In this document: positions 16,121 through 24,585 of the stretch, in pieces | How positions within the stretch are numbered: position 1 is the first letter of the stretch | Layout of the letters: every line of letters starts with the position of its first letter | Source: JAWWPG01 sp033850885 | GTDB taxonomy: Bacteria; Actinomycetota; Actinomycetes; Propionibacteriales; Nocardioidaceae | Length of the DNA stretch: 64,000 bases | Direction: 5' to 3' | NCBI GenBank assembly: GCA_033850885.1 | Contig: JAWWPG010000060.1 | Span: 41,776-105,775, forward strand | Translations under genes and position numbers: made by a program | The notes under the pieces: model-generated | What the model was told of the DNA's origin: nothing | The model's database searches: none | The model's input: the letters and a program-made list of their open reading frames with translations, nothing else

Positions 16121-17341
16121 TCAGGCGTTGTGGGGACGTGCCATCCGGATCTGGCTCACCCCGAGGTAGCGGGAGCGGAAGCCGGCCTCGCAGTAGGCGA
16201 GGTAGAACTCCCAGATCCGCCGGAAGTCCTCGTCGTAGCCGAGACGGGTGACGTCGTCCCAGTGCGCCATGAACCGCAGACGCCAGCGGCGCAGCGTCTC
16301 GGCGTAGTGGACGCCGAGCTCGCGCCGGTGCGTGATACGTAGCGAGGTCTGCATCCGGCACACCTCCTCGATGGCCGTGATGGAGGGGATCAGCCCGCCC
16401 GGGAAGATGTACTTCTGGATCCAGCCGTAGGAGTTGCGGGTGGCGAGCATCCGGTCATGGGCCATCGTGATGGCCTGGATCGCCACCCGCCCACCGGGCG
16501 CGAGGTGGTCGTCGATCGCCTTGAAGTAGCTCGGCCAGAACTCCTCGCCCACCGCCTCGATCATCTCCACACTGACGATCGCGTCGAACTGACCCTGGAC
16601 GTCGCGGTAGTCCAGCAGACGTACGTCGACCAGCGGGTCGAGGCCCAGCTTCTTGACCCGTTGGTTGGCGAGGTGGGCCTGCTGCTCGGACAGCGTGATC
16701 GTCGTGACCTGGGCGCCGCGCTTTGCTGCGCGGATCGCGAGGGAGCCCCACCCGGAGCCGATCTCGAGGACACGGGTCCCGTCGCGCACCTGGGCGTAGT
16801 CGAGCATCGCGTCCAGCTTGCGCGCTTGCGCCTCCTCGAGACTCTCGCGCTCGGGGTCGACGAACCAGGCGGACGAGTAGGTCATCGTCTCGTCGAGGAA
16901 CGTGGCGAAGAGCTCGTTTGACATGTCGTAGTGCGCCGAGATGTTGTTGCGTGCTCCGAAGCGGGTGTTCCTGGTGTCGTGCGGCAGCCGCCTGTCGATC
17001 ACGCCGCGCATCCGTCGCAGCGGCGCGGGCACGAGATCCTGCAGCCGCGCGGCGAAGGGCGTGAGCAGGTCGGCGAGGTCGGTGCCCGCGGCCGGCGCCC
17101 AGTCACCTGCGACGTACGCCTCCCCGAAGGCCATCTTGGCGTCGCGGGCAAGTCGCCGGTAGAACGACTCAGGGTCTGCCAGGAACAGCGCCGGCGCGGT
17201 CGGGTCGCTCGACCCCCATGTGGTGCCGTCGGGAAGGATGAATCGGGCGTCGACCCGCCCCGAGGCGGCCTTGACGACCCGGCGCGCGATCGTGGTGCCA
17301 ATTCTGGTCCGCAGGTTGTCGACAACTGTCGGAGTGCTCAC
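16121..17341 (-). CDS. Cyclopropane-fatty-acid-synthase-like methyltransferase
   Basis: A 406-residue SAM-dependent methyltransferase of the CFA synthase family, which methylates double bonds of phospholipid acyl chains at the membrane. The substrate region has NISAHYDMSNELFATFLD; the SAM-binding motif is VLEIGSGWGSLAIRAA; VSVEMIEAVGEEFWPSYF and the YIFPGGLIPS segment follow, as in CFA enzymes. The start is the GTG at 17341 preceded by GAAGGA; upstream in-frame residues are non-coding. It probably cooperates with the FAD oxidoreductase and DUF1365 protein encoded 4 kb downstream on the same strand. The product could be cyclopropane, methyl-branched or furan fatty acids; the sequence alone does not decide. 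Confidence 0.9.
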   Translation of the reverse strand: MSTPTVVDNLRTRIGTTIARRVVKAASGRVDARFILPDGTTWGSSDPTAPALFLADPESFYRRLARDAKMAFGEAYVAGDWAPAAGTDLADLLTPFAARLQDLVPAPLRRMRGVIDRRLPHDTRNTRFGARNNISAHYDMSNELFATFLDETMTYSSAWFVDPERESLEEAQARKLDAMLDYAQVRDGTRVLEIGSGWGSLAIRAAKRGAQVTTITLSEQQAHLANQRVKKLGLDPLVDVRLLDYRDVQGQFDAIVSVEMIEAVGEEFWPSYFKAIDDHLAPGGRVAIQAITMAHDRMLATRNSYGWIQKYIFPGGLIPSITAIEEVCRMQTSLRITHRRELGVHYAETLRRWRLRFMAHWDDVTRLGYDEDFRRIWEFYLAYCEAGFRSRYLGVSQIRMARPHNA

Positions 17342-17494
17342 GTGGTCCGGTCCTTCGTTCGTCAGTGTTCGGCGGGGCTCCGGCGGCACCCCCGCCGGCT
17401 GCCTCCGGTGGTTCTTGCCACCCCTGGGTGTCATCCAAGACGTCTCATGTGTTCTTCGGAGCCAGCCGGGGACCGGATGGGCTCGGGCAGCATA

Positions 17495-17510
17495 TCCACG
17501 CCTGTGGATG
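17495..17510. promoter_or_regulatory. Small inverted repeat in divergent intergenic region
   Basis: ATCCAC at 17495-17500 and GTGGAT at 17505-17510 flank a 4-base loop, between the divergent methyltransferase and hypothetical membrane-protein genes. It may be an operator; no regulator is assigned. Confidence 0.25.
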
Positions 17511-17550
17511 ACACGGACCCTCCTCGACGAGTTTCCGGCAGGCTTGGGAC

Positions 17551-18189
17551 ATGACCGGTTCGGGGTCTCGGCGGCGCCACCGTGCAGGCCGACGCCCGAG
17601 GGCGATGGTGACCCTGCGGGCATCGGTCGTTGCCGCCTGCTGTGTCCTCGCGGTGTTCGCGCCGACAGTGCTGGCCTGGGTTCGCGGCGGTGACTTCGGT
17701 ACGCCGACCGGACCGCATGCGCTGTCGGAGCGGGCGGCTCCGGCGCAGGCGGGGCCGCGCGTTCCCACCCGCGACCAGGCGGCATGGGTGGGCGCGGGGC
17801 TGACGAGCCACGACGTCCGCTGGCTGCAGGTGCTCGACGAGATCAGTGCCCGACGGGAGAGGGCATGGCGTCGTGGGGATCCCAGCCTGTTGCGCGACGT
17901 CTATGCCCCGGGCTCACCAGAGCTGGCCGCAGACCAGGCGATGCTGCGCGCCTACCGGGGACGCGGGCTGCGGGTGAGCGGTTTGCGGATGCGGTTCTTC
18001 GTGGTCGAGGTCGAGCTCCAACGCCCGGGCTCGGCAGTGCTGCTCGTGGTGGACAGCCTCGGACGATCGGTGGCTCACGGCCGGGCTGGTGGGGCCAGCG
18101 GGCTGCCCGCCGACCTGCCGACACGGCACCGGGTCGAGCTGCGTGAGGTGGGCGGCCAGTGGCGGATCGCGCGAATCGCCCTCGCGTGA
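17551..18189 (+). CDS. Membrane-anchored hypothetical protein
   Basis: A 212-residue protein with an Arg-rich cytoplasmic N-terminus, one membrane helix (LRASVVAACCVLAVFAPTVL, about residues 22-42) and an extracytoplasmic domain. That domain begins with a helical part (WLQVLDEISARRERAWRRGD) and LLRDVYAPGSPELAADQAML, then beta strands (FFVVEVEL, VLLVVDSL, HRVELREVGGQWRIARI). The pattern is reminiscent of NTF2-like/SnoaL folds anchored in the membrane, but no family is recognised with certainty. It diverges from the methyltransferase gene and converges on the SDR gene with a gap of only 6 bases. Confidence 0.65.
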   Translation: MTGSGSRRRHRAGRRPRAMVTLRASVVAACCVLAVFAPTVLAWVRGGDFGTPTGPHALSERAAPAQAGPRVPTRDQAAWVGAGLTSHDVRWLQVLDEISARRERAWRRGDPSLLRDVYAPGSPELAADQAMLRAYRGRGLRVSGLRMRFFVVEVELQRPGSAVLLVVDSLGRSVAHGRAGGASGLPADLPTRHRVELREVGGQWRIARIALA

Positions 18190-18195
18190 CGTGGG

Positions 18196-19089
18196 TCAGC
18201 CCAGGGTGGCGCGCAGCTGGCTCGCCAGATCCGGGTGGGAGAACTCGAAGCCGGCCTCCAGCAACCGGTTCGGCCTGACCTTGAGGCTTCCGAGGAGCTC
18301 ACCCGACAGCTCTCCCAGCACGAGCCTGAGTGCGGCTGCGGGCACCCGGAGAAGCGTGGGACGGTGCAGGAGCGAGCCGAGGAGTCTGGTCAAGTCCGCG
18401 TTCGTGGCGGGCTCCGGGGCCACCAGGTTGTAAGGTCCCGCCATGCCCGCGTCGGCCACGGCCCGGGTGACGGCTGTGACGTAGTCGTCAAGGCTGACCG
18501 TGGGGAACCACTGGCGTCCGTCGCCGAGTCGGCCCCCCAGGCCGAGCTGGAACGGCAGCCGCATCGTCTTCAGGGCGCCACCGGCCTTGTCGAGGACGAC
18601 GGCGGTGCGCACGAGGACCACCCGACCGCCCGCCTGGGCCGCTGGACGGGTGGCCGCTTCCCACTGCTCGACCACGTCGGCAAGGAAACCGAGGCCCTTC
18701 GCCGATTCCTCGGTCAGCTCCTCGTCGCCGCGGTCGCGCCCGTAGTAGCCGACCGCGCTCGCGTTCACGAGCGCGGGGAGCGGGCCGTCGAGGCGGGTGA
18801 GCGCCGTAGCCACCGTCTGCGTCGTGGCCACTCGGCTCGTGAGGAGGGTCTGCCGGTACGACGATGTCCAGGGCCAGTGCGCGATCGGAGCGCCGGCGAG
18901 GTTGACGATCGCGTCGACGCCGTGCAGCGCCTCCGCCGGAACGCTGCCCCGATACGGGTCCCAGCGAAAGTCGTCAGGGCCGGCCGGGTCCGTCCTCACC
19001 AGCCGACGGGTGCGGTGCCCGTCTTGTGTGAGGCGCTGCCGCACCGCCGTACCGAGAAACCCGGACGCTCCCGCGAGCAGGATTCGCAC
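18196..19089 (-). CDS. TIGR01777-family NAD(P)-dependent epimerase-like protein
   Basis: A 297-residue extended short-chain dehydrogenase-like protein of the YfcH/SDR39U1 group. The Rossmann motif is ILLAGASGFLGTAVRQRL; VNLAGAPI, LVNASAVGYYG (with the family Tyr) and RTAVVLDKAGGALKTM follow, and the C-terminal DUF1731 region contains RVPAAALRLVLGELS and RPNRLLEAGFEFSHP. The substrate is unknown; relatives have been linked to cell division and metabolism. It begins 5 bases after the sucB stop, so it is the last gene of an lpd-sucB-SDR operon, an order also found in other actinobacteria. Confidence 0.9.
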   Translation of the reverse strand: MRILLAGASGFLGTAVRQRLTQDGHRTRRLVRTDPAGPDDFRWDPYRGSVPAEALHGVDAIVNLAGAPIAHWPWTSSYRQTLLTSRVATTQTVATALTRLDGPLPALVNASAVGYYGRDRGDEELTEESAKGLGFLADVVEQWEAATRPAAQAGGRVVLVRTAVVLDKAGGALKTMRLPFQLGLGGRLGDGRQWFPTVSLDDYVTAVTRAVADAGMAGPYNLVAPEPATNADLTRLLGSLLHRPTLLRVPAAALRLVLGELSGELLGSLKVRPNRLLEAGFEFSHPDLASQLRATLG

Positions 19090-19094
19090 GGCGG

Positions 19095-21077
19095 TCAGAC
19101 ACCGAGCTCGGACTCGAAGTTCGCCTCCTCGAGGCGCTGCTTGATCGCCATCAGGAAGCGGGCCGCATCCGCGCCGTCGACCAGCCGGTGGTCGTAGGTG
19201 AGCGCCAGATAGACCATCTGGCGAACCGCGATCGTCTCTCCGAGGTTCGGGTCGTCGATGACCACGGGTCGTTTCACGACGGTGCCGGTCCCGAGGATCG
19301 CGACCTGAGGCTGGTTGATGATCGGGGTGTCGAAAAGAGCACCTCGGCTTCCCGTGTTCGTAAGGGTGAACGTGCCGCCGGAGAGCTCGTCCGGGCTCAC
19401 CTGACCCTCCCGGGTCCGCGCCGCCAGGTCCTGGATCTTCCTCGCGATACCCGCGATCGAGAGGTCGCCGGCGTTCTTGATCACCGGAACCAGCAGGCCG
19501 CGCTCGGTGTCGACGGCAACCCCGAGGTGCTCGCCGTCGTGGTAGGTGACGGTGCCTTCGTCCGTGTTGATCGAGGCGTTCACCTGCGGGTAGGTCTTGA
19601 GCGCGTCGATCGCCGCCTTCGCGAAGAACGGCAGGAACGACAGCTTGACTCCCTCTCGCTGCTCGAAACCCGCCTTCACCCGGTTGCGCAGCCGGGAGAT
19701 CGCGGTGACGTCGACCTCGACGACGGTCGTCAGCTGCGCCGACGTCTGCAGCGACTCGAGCATCCGGGACGCGATGACCTTGCGCAGTCGGCTGAGCTTC
19801 TCGGTCTTTCCGCGCAGCGGGCTGGGCGCGGGCGGAGCCTGGGTCGCGCCCGAGTCCGCGGTGCTGGCTGCCGGCGCGGTTTCGGGCTCGGGCTTCTTCT
19901 CCTGTTCCGCGGCTGCCCGCTCGGCCTCATCCGCGGCCGCCAGGACATCCTGCTTGCGGACCCGGCCGCCGACCCCGGTGCCGGCGAGGGAGCCCAGGTC
20001 GACTCCGTGCTTGGCGGCAAGCTTGCGCACGAGCGGGGTGACGTAGCTGCGCCCCTCGGCCGAGGAGGTGTCGTCGGTGGAGGATGTCGGCTTTGTCGCC
20101 TGCTCCCGTTGCGTTGGCTCGGCCTGCTTCTCCTGCTCCGGCTCGGCCGGCTCCTCCTGCTCCGGCTCGGCCTTCTCCTCGTCGGCCTCGGCGGCCTTTG
20201 GTTCGGGTTCGGGTTCGGCCTCGGCCTTCTCCTGCTGCTCGCCCGCACCGGTCTGCTTCCCGTCAGACGACGACTCCTGAGAACCGGCGGCCCCCTCGGA
20301 CCCCACTCGGGCCAGCACCGCGCCGACCTCGACGGTCTCGTCCTCGCCGACGACGATCTCGAGCAGAGTGCCCGCGACCGGGGAGGGGATCTCGGTGTCG
20401 ACCTTGTCCGTGGACACCTCGAGCAACGCCTCGTCGACAGCGACGTCGTCGCCGACCGACTTCAGCCACTGGGTGACGGTGCCCTCGGTGACGCTCTCCC
20501 CGAGCGCCGGAAGCGTCACGTCCGTGGAGTCGCCACCCCCGGACTGCGTCGAGCCGGTGTTGTCCTGTCCCGAGTCGTCAGCCTCGGCCGCAGGCGCCTG
20601 CGACGTGTCCTCTGATTCATCCTCGTCGGTCTCGTCATCGGTCTCGCTGGCGGACTCACTGGCGTCCGACGCATCGTCACCGGGCTCGGCGTCGTCGGTG
20701 TCCTGACCGGCGTCGTCGGTGTCCTGACCGCCGTCGTCGCTCTCCGCGGACCCCTGCTGCGTCTCGGGGGGGCCGTCCGAGCTGGCCTGGTCGGAGCCGG
20801 CGTCCACCTCGGGTGTCGCGGCCTCATCCGCCGACTCGCCCTCTTCACCGATGACCGCGAGGACCGCGCCGACCTCGACGGTCTCGTCCTCGTCGGCACG
20901 GATCTCGAGGAGCGTGCCGGCGACTGGGGAGGGGATCTCGGTGTCGACCTTGTCGGTGGACACCTCGAGCAACGCCTCGTCGACAGCGACGTCGTCGCCG
21001 ACGGACTTCAGCCACTGGGTGACGGTGCCTTCGGTGACGCTCTCACCGAGCGCCGGGAGCTTGACTTCGGTCGCCAT
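19095..21077 (-). CDS. sucB: 2-oxoacid dehydrogenase E2 component (two lipoyl domains)
   Basis: A 660-residue dihydrolipoamide acyltransferase, the core of the 2-oxoglutarate and/or pyruvate dehydrogenase complex. Lipoyl domain 1 is residues 1-78 (lipoyl Lys43 in STDKVDTEIPS) and lipoyl domain 2 about 185-262 (Lys225). A peripheral-subunit-binding domain (YVTPLVRKLAAKHGVDL) lies near 345-381 and the catalytic domain follows, ending YDHRLVDGADAARF with His630 and Asp634. The linkers are strongly acidic (Glu/Asp/Ser-rich) rather than the usual Ala-Pro type. The two lipoyl coding regions are nearly identical in DNA, suggesting gene conversion. The position corresponds to dlaT of M. tuberculosis, so substrate range cannot be fixed from sequence. 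Confidence 0.93.
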   Translation of the reverse strand: MATEVKLPALGESVTEGTVTQWLKSVGDDVAVDEALLEVSTDKVDTEIPSPVAGTLLEIRADEDETVEVGAVLAVIGEEGESADEAATPEVDAGSDQASSDGPPETQQGSAESDDGGQDTDDAGQDTDDAEPGDDASDASESASETDDETDEDESEDTSQAPAAEADDSGQDNTGSTQSGGGDSTDVTLPALGESVTEGTVTQWLKSVGDDVAVDEALLEVSTDKVDTEIPSPVAGTLLEIVVGEDETVEVGAVLARVGSEGAAGSQESSSDGKQTGAGEQQEKAEAEPEPEPKAAEADEEKAEPEQEEPAEPEQEKQAEPTQREQATKPTSSTDDTSSAEGRSYVTPLVRKLAAKHGVDLGSLAGTGVGGRVRKQDVLAAADEAERAAAEQEKKPEPETAPAASTADSGATQAPPAPSPLRGKTEKLSRLRKVIASRMLESLQTSAQLTTVVEVDVTAISRLRNRVKAGFEQREGVKLSFLPFFAKAAIDALKTYPQVNASINTDEGTVTYHDGEHLGVAVDTERGLLVPVIKNAGDLSIAGIARKIQDLAARTREGQVSPDELSGGTFTLTNTGSRGALFDTPIINQPQVAILGTGTVVKRPVVIDDPNLGETIAVRQMVYLALTYDHRLVDGADAARFLMAIKQRLEEANFESELGV

Positions 21078-21146
21078 GCGGTTCGTCGTCCTCTGTCTGG
21101 GTCTGGTGGTCGGTTGGGAGTCGCGGCTCAGCCTATCGGGGCAGCC

Positions 21147-22532
21147 TCAGCTGTGCGCGTGCAGCGGTTTGCCGGCGAGCGCCAGATGCGCCTCCCCGAG
21201 CGCCTCGGTCTGCGTCGGGTGCATGTGGATCAGGGCGGCGACGTCGGCGGGGAAGGCCTCCCAGTTGTAGATGAGCTGGGCCTCGCCGACCAGCTCACTC
21301 ACCCGGGAACCGACCATATGGACTCCGACAACCGGGCCGTCCTTCTCGCGGACCAGCTTGACGAAGCCTTGTGTTCTGAGGATCTGGCTCTTCCCGTTGC
21401 CGGCGAGGTCGTAGGTGAGGGTCTCCACCCGTTCGTCGCCGTAGCGCTCTCGGGCTCTGACCTCAGTCAGGCCCACTGAGGAGATCTCGGGCTCGCAGTA
21501 GGTGACGCGCGGTATGCCGTCCTCGTTGATCACCGTCGGGTGAAGACCCGCGATGTCTTCCGCGACGAAGATGCCGTGCTGGAAGCCACGATGGGCCAGC
21601 TGCATGCCCGGCACGATGTCACCGACGGCATAGACACCCTCGACCTTGGTACGCAGCCGCTCGTCCGTCAGCACGAAGCCACGGTCCATCGAGATGCCCT
21701 GCGCCTCGTACCCGAGGCCGGCGGTCGTGGGCCCGCGGCCGACGGCCACCAGCAGCAGGTCGGCGTCGAACGTGTCACCCGACTCGACCGTCACGGTGAC
21801 GCCGGAGTCCGTGGAAGACACGGACGTGAAAGGCGCGCCCGTCTTGAACGCGATGCCCCGCTTGCGGAAGGCTCGCTCGAGCGCCTTGGAGCACGCCTCG
21901 TCCTCGGCGGCGATCAGCCGCGGCAGCGCCTCGAGGATCGTCACATCGACACCGAACGACCGCCAGGCAGACGCGAACTCCACGCCGATGACGCCGCCCC
22001 CCAGCACGACCGCCTTCCGTGGGAGCCGCTCGAGCTCGAGCGCGTGCTCGCTGGCCAACACCCGGACCCCGTCGACCTCGAGGCCAGGCAGGGACTTCGA
22101 GTACGAGCCGGAGGCCAGGACGACGTACCTGCCCTCATAGCGGATGCCGTCCACCTCGACGCTCTTCGGGCCGACGAGGACCCCGTGTCCGTCGATGATG
22201 GTGATCTTGCGGCTGCCCACCAGCCCCTGCAGTCCCTTGTAGAGCCGCGCCACCACCGCGTCCTTGTATGCCTTGACACCCACCAGGTCGACCCCCTCGA
22301 GACTCGCGGTGACGCCGAACTCGGCGGACCCTCGCACCGCGTCGGCCACCTCGCCGGCGTGCAGCAGAGCCTTGGTGGGAATGCAGCCCTTGTGCAGACA
22401 GGTCCCGCCCACCTTGTCCTCCTCGACGAGGGCAACGGTGAAGCCGAGCTCCGCGGCCCTCAGCGCACACGCGTAGCCGCCGCTGCCTCCGCCGAGGATC
22501 AGCACGTCAAAGCTCGTAGGTTCGTCCGCCAA
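21147..22532 (-). CDS. lpdA: Dihydrolipoyl dehydrogenase
   Basis: A 461-residue FAD/NAD-dependent enzyme that reoxidises dihydrolipoyl groups on E2. The FAD motif VLILGGGSGGYACALRAAEL is followed by the redox disulfide GGTCLHKGCIPTKALL; an NAD motif VVLGGGVIGVEFAS lies mid-protein, then YAVGDIVPGMQLAHRG, and the C-terminal dimer interface has the HMHPTQTEALGEA motif with the catalytic His-Glu pair. The start is the TTG at 22532, because GGAGGAATC directly precedes it and the family N-terminus starts there. sucB follows after 69 bases in the same operon. Confidence 0.96.
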   Translation of the reverse strand: MADEPTSFDVLILGGGSGGYACALRAAELGFTVALVEEDKVGGTCLHKGCIPTKALLHAGEVADAVRGSAEFGVTASLEGVDLVGVKAYKDAVVARLYKGLQGLVGSRKITIIDGHGVLVGPKSVEVDGIRYEGRYVVLASGSYSKSLPGLEVDGVRVLASEHALELERLPRKAVVLGGGVIGVEFASAWRSFGVDVTILEALPRLIAAEDEACSKALERAFRKRGIAFKTGAPFTSVSSTDSGVTVTVESGDTFDADLLLVAVGRGPTTAGLGYEAQGISMDRGFVLTDERLRTKVEGVYAVGDIVPGMQLAHRGFQHGIFVAEDIAGLHPTVINEDGIPRVTYCEPEISSVGLTEVRARERYGDERVETLTYDLAGNGKSQILRTQGFVKLVREKDGPVVGVHMVGSRVSELVGEAQLIYNWEAFPADVAALIHMHPTQTEALGEAHLALAGKPLHAHS

Positions 22533-22690
22533 GATTCCTCCGACCGACTCCCGGGGGGTGGCCCTGCTCTCGAGGCGTTGGCTCGCCACGGCAGAGGTGC
22601 CTCGCCATCCTCGCACCCACCGAGATCCGCGGCGAGATTGGCCCGGTGCGGGATACTTGGCTCGACACGACCTAACGACTGGGAGGGCGG

Positions 22691-23008
22691 ATGGCCCTAT
22701 GGACCCGCCGGCGCAACAAGCCCGGTGTGCTGCGAAGCGCCGAGTCCGATGACGCTCGCTACCTCAAAGAATGGGTCAAAAGCCGTTCCGGGATCGAAGG
22801 ATTCGTCGAACCCCGGACAGCAGTCACGGACACCACACTATTGCTCGTCGCGGTCGATGGCGAGTGGACCCGGCGCCGGGTGCCGTCGGCCAAGTGGGCC
22901 CACGACTTCGCGAACGGGGAAGGCATCCCCAGCTACGACGCGGGCGTCGTCGGCTATCCGGAGCGGATGCGGGAGTGGAACCGCCGGCACGGCGGGAGCA
23001 AGGCCTGA
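22691..23008 (+). CDS. Conserved actinobacterial small protein
   Basis: A 105-residue cytosolic protein: MALWTRRRNKPGVLRSAESD, then a helical region (LKEWVKSRSGIEGFVEPRT), beta strands (TTLLLVAVDGEWTRRRVPS) and a Tyr/Pro-rich end (GIPSYDAGVVGYPERMREW). This looks like a conserved actinobacterial family without assigned function, sometimes labelled oxidoreductase with no visible cofactor motif. The ATG is preceded by GGGAGG. It diverges from lpdA and ends 6 bases from the convergent pepA stop. Confidence 0.75.
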   Translation: MALWTRRRNKPGVLRSAESDDARYLKEWVKSRSGIEGFVEPRTAVTDTTLLLVAVDGEWTRRRVPSAKWAHDFANGEGIPSYDAGVVGYPERMREWNRRHGGSKA

Positions 23009-23014
23009 GCGAGG

Positions 23015-24505
23015 TTACCGGGCCCGCTCAACCGCTAGCTGGATCAGGGTGCGCACCGCCGTACCCGTGCCACCCTTGGGGGTGTAGCCGGCGGGAGAGC
23101 CTTCGTTGAACGCCGGCCCAGCGATGTCGAGGTGTGCCCACGGGATTCCGTCCGCGACGAACTCCCGGAGGAACGCCGCCGCGAAGAGTGCGCCGCCCCA
23201 AGGCTCGGGGTTGTGCTGGCTGAGGTCGGCGATCTTCGTCGACCGGACCTTCTCGTGCATCTCCTCGGGGATGGGGAGTGCCCAGGCGCGTTCGCCGGCG
23301 CGGTCGGCGACGCGGGTCAGCTCCTGCTGGAGATCCTCGTCGTTGCTGAACACGCCGTACGTGTTGCGACCGAGCGCGATCATGCAGGCACCTGTCAGGG
23401 TCGCCACGTCGATGATCACGTCGGGCTTGTCGCCGTTGGCGGTGGATATCCCGTCCGCGAGCACCAGCCGGCCCTCGGCGTCGGTGTTGAGGACCTCGAC
23501 CGTCTTGCCCCCGAACATCTTGAGAACGTCGCCGGGGCGGGTCGCTGCACCCGACGGCATGTTCTCCGCGAGGCAGGCGTAGCCGGTGACCCGGACCGGA
23601 AGCCCGAGCTCCGCGATCGCGAATACGGCCGACGACACGGCAGCCGCGCCAGCCATGTCGCATTTCATCGTCATCATCCCGGACCCTGTCTTGATGGAAA
23701 GACCGCCCGAGTCGAAGGTGATCCCCTTGCCCACCAAGGCGATGTGAGCCTTGGCCCTCGGCGGCTTGTAGGACAGTCTGGCCAGCCGTGGCTGTCGCTC
23801 CGAGCCCTGGCCGACGCCCATGATGCCGCCATATCCCTTCGACGCCAGCGTTCTCTCGTCGAGGACGGTCACCGTCACCTTCGCCTTCAGCTGCCGGCTG
23901 CGATCCTTGAGAGCGTCGGCGAACGACTGCGGGTAGAGGTCGTTCGGGGGGGTGTTGACCAGGTCGCGGCTGAAGTTGACGGCCTCGGCGACGACCTGAG
24001 CGGCAGCCGCCGCATGGCCGGCGGTCTTGGCCCGGGCCCGGTTGGTGAGGACCAGGATCTCCTCGACCTTGTCCGGTTTCTTGTCGAGGTACCTGTCGAA
24101 GGTATACCCGCCGAGCAGGGCGCCCTCCACGACGGCGCGGATCTGTTCGTCCGTGGTGGCTGGCAGCGCGATCGCGACAGTCTTCGCGTCTCCCCGGTTG
24201 CGGATGGCGGCGCCGGCGGCCCGGCGCAACGACTCCAGGTCCACCTCAGCGTCATCGCCGAGACCTGCCAGCAGGATCACCGGCGCCTTGGTCGACGTAC
24301 CTCCGGCCAGCTTGGTCACGTCACCCGGCTTGCCCGAGACACCCAGCCGCTTGAGCGTGCCGGCGGCGCCAGTCTCGAGGGACTCGGCGACGCCATCGCC
24401 CTCGGGCGCGGTCAGCAGGTCATCCCCGACGGACCGTACGCCGATGACGACCGCGTCTGCCTTGACGCTGGCAGGGGAGGCGTTGCGGAGGGTGACGGTC
24501 GTCAT
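23015..24505 (-). CDS. pepA: Leucyl aminopeptidase (M17)
   Basis: A 496-residue cytosolic metallo-aminopeptidase that removes N-terminal residues from peptides. The C-terminal catalytic domain shows HIALVGKGITFDSGGLSIK, MTMKCDMAGAAAV and the M17 signature NTDAEGRLVLADG, which together carry the two-metal ligands (Lys, Asp, Asp, Glu) and the bicarbonate-binding Arg. The N-terminal 170 residues are the family's macro-like domain. The start is the ATG at 24505, giving the family N-terminus (MTTVTLRNASP); in-frame codons upstream cross the promoter of the divergent gcvT. The position matches M. tuberculosis pepB. Confidence 0.95.
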   Translation of the reverse strand: MTTVTLRNASPASVKADAVVIGVRSVGDDLLTAPEGDGVAESLETGAAGTLKRLGVSGKPGDVTKLAGGTSTKAPVILLAGLGDDAEVDLESLRRAAGAAIRNRGDAKTVAIALPATTDEQIRAVVEGALLGGYTFDRYLDKKPDKVEEILVLTNRARAKTAGHAAAAAQVVAEAVNFSRDLVNTPPNDLYPQSFADALKDRSRQLKAKVTVTVLDERTLASKGYGGIMGVGQGSERQPRLARLSYKPPRAKAHIALVGKGITFDSGGLSIKTGSGMMTMKCDMAGAAAVSSAVFAIAELGLPVRVTGYACLAENMPSGAATRPGDVLKMFGGKTVEVLNTDAEGRLVLADGISTANGDKPDVIIDVATLTGACMIALGRNTYGVFSNDEDLQQELTRVADRAGERAWALPIPEEMHEKVRSTKIADLSQHNPEPWGGALFAAAFLREFVADGIPWAHLDIAGPAFNEGSPAGYTPKGGTGTAVRTLIQLAVERAR

Positions 24506-24571
24506 AGGGGTGTCCTCAGGTCTTTGGGGAACGGGTGGGTCGCTGATCCGAGGCGACTCTACCGGGTGCGG

Positions 24572-24577
24572 TAGGTT
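24572..24577 (+). promoter_or_regulatory. -10 box for gcvT
   Basis: TAGGTT, then 8 bases, then ATG 24586. No ribosome-binding site precedes the start, which suits a leaderless transcript. Confidence 0.35.
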
Positions 24578-24585
24578 CGCGAGCC

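Noticed and set aside
17495..17510. DnaA box pair or replication origin
   Set aside because: The ATCCAC/GTGGAT pair is a single short inverted repeat without the clustered 9-mers of an origin, so it was kept only as a weak operator candidate.
19188..20615. Long plus-strand frame antisense to the E2 gene
   Set aside because: It overlaps the clear two-lipoyl-domain coding sequence; Leu/Arg-rich composition is a codon-bias shadow.
24506..24585. Glycine riboswitch upstream of gcvT
   Set aside because: Only 80 bases separate gcvT from pepA and the start appears leaderless, leaving no room for a tandem aptamer.
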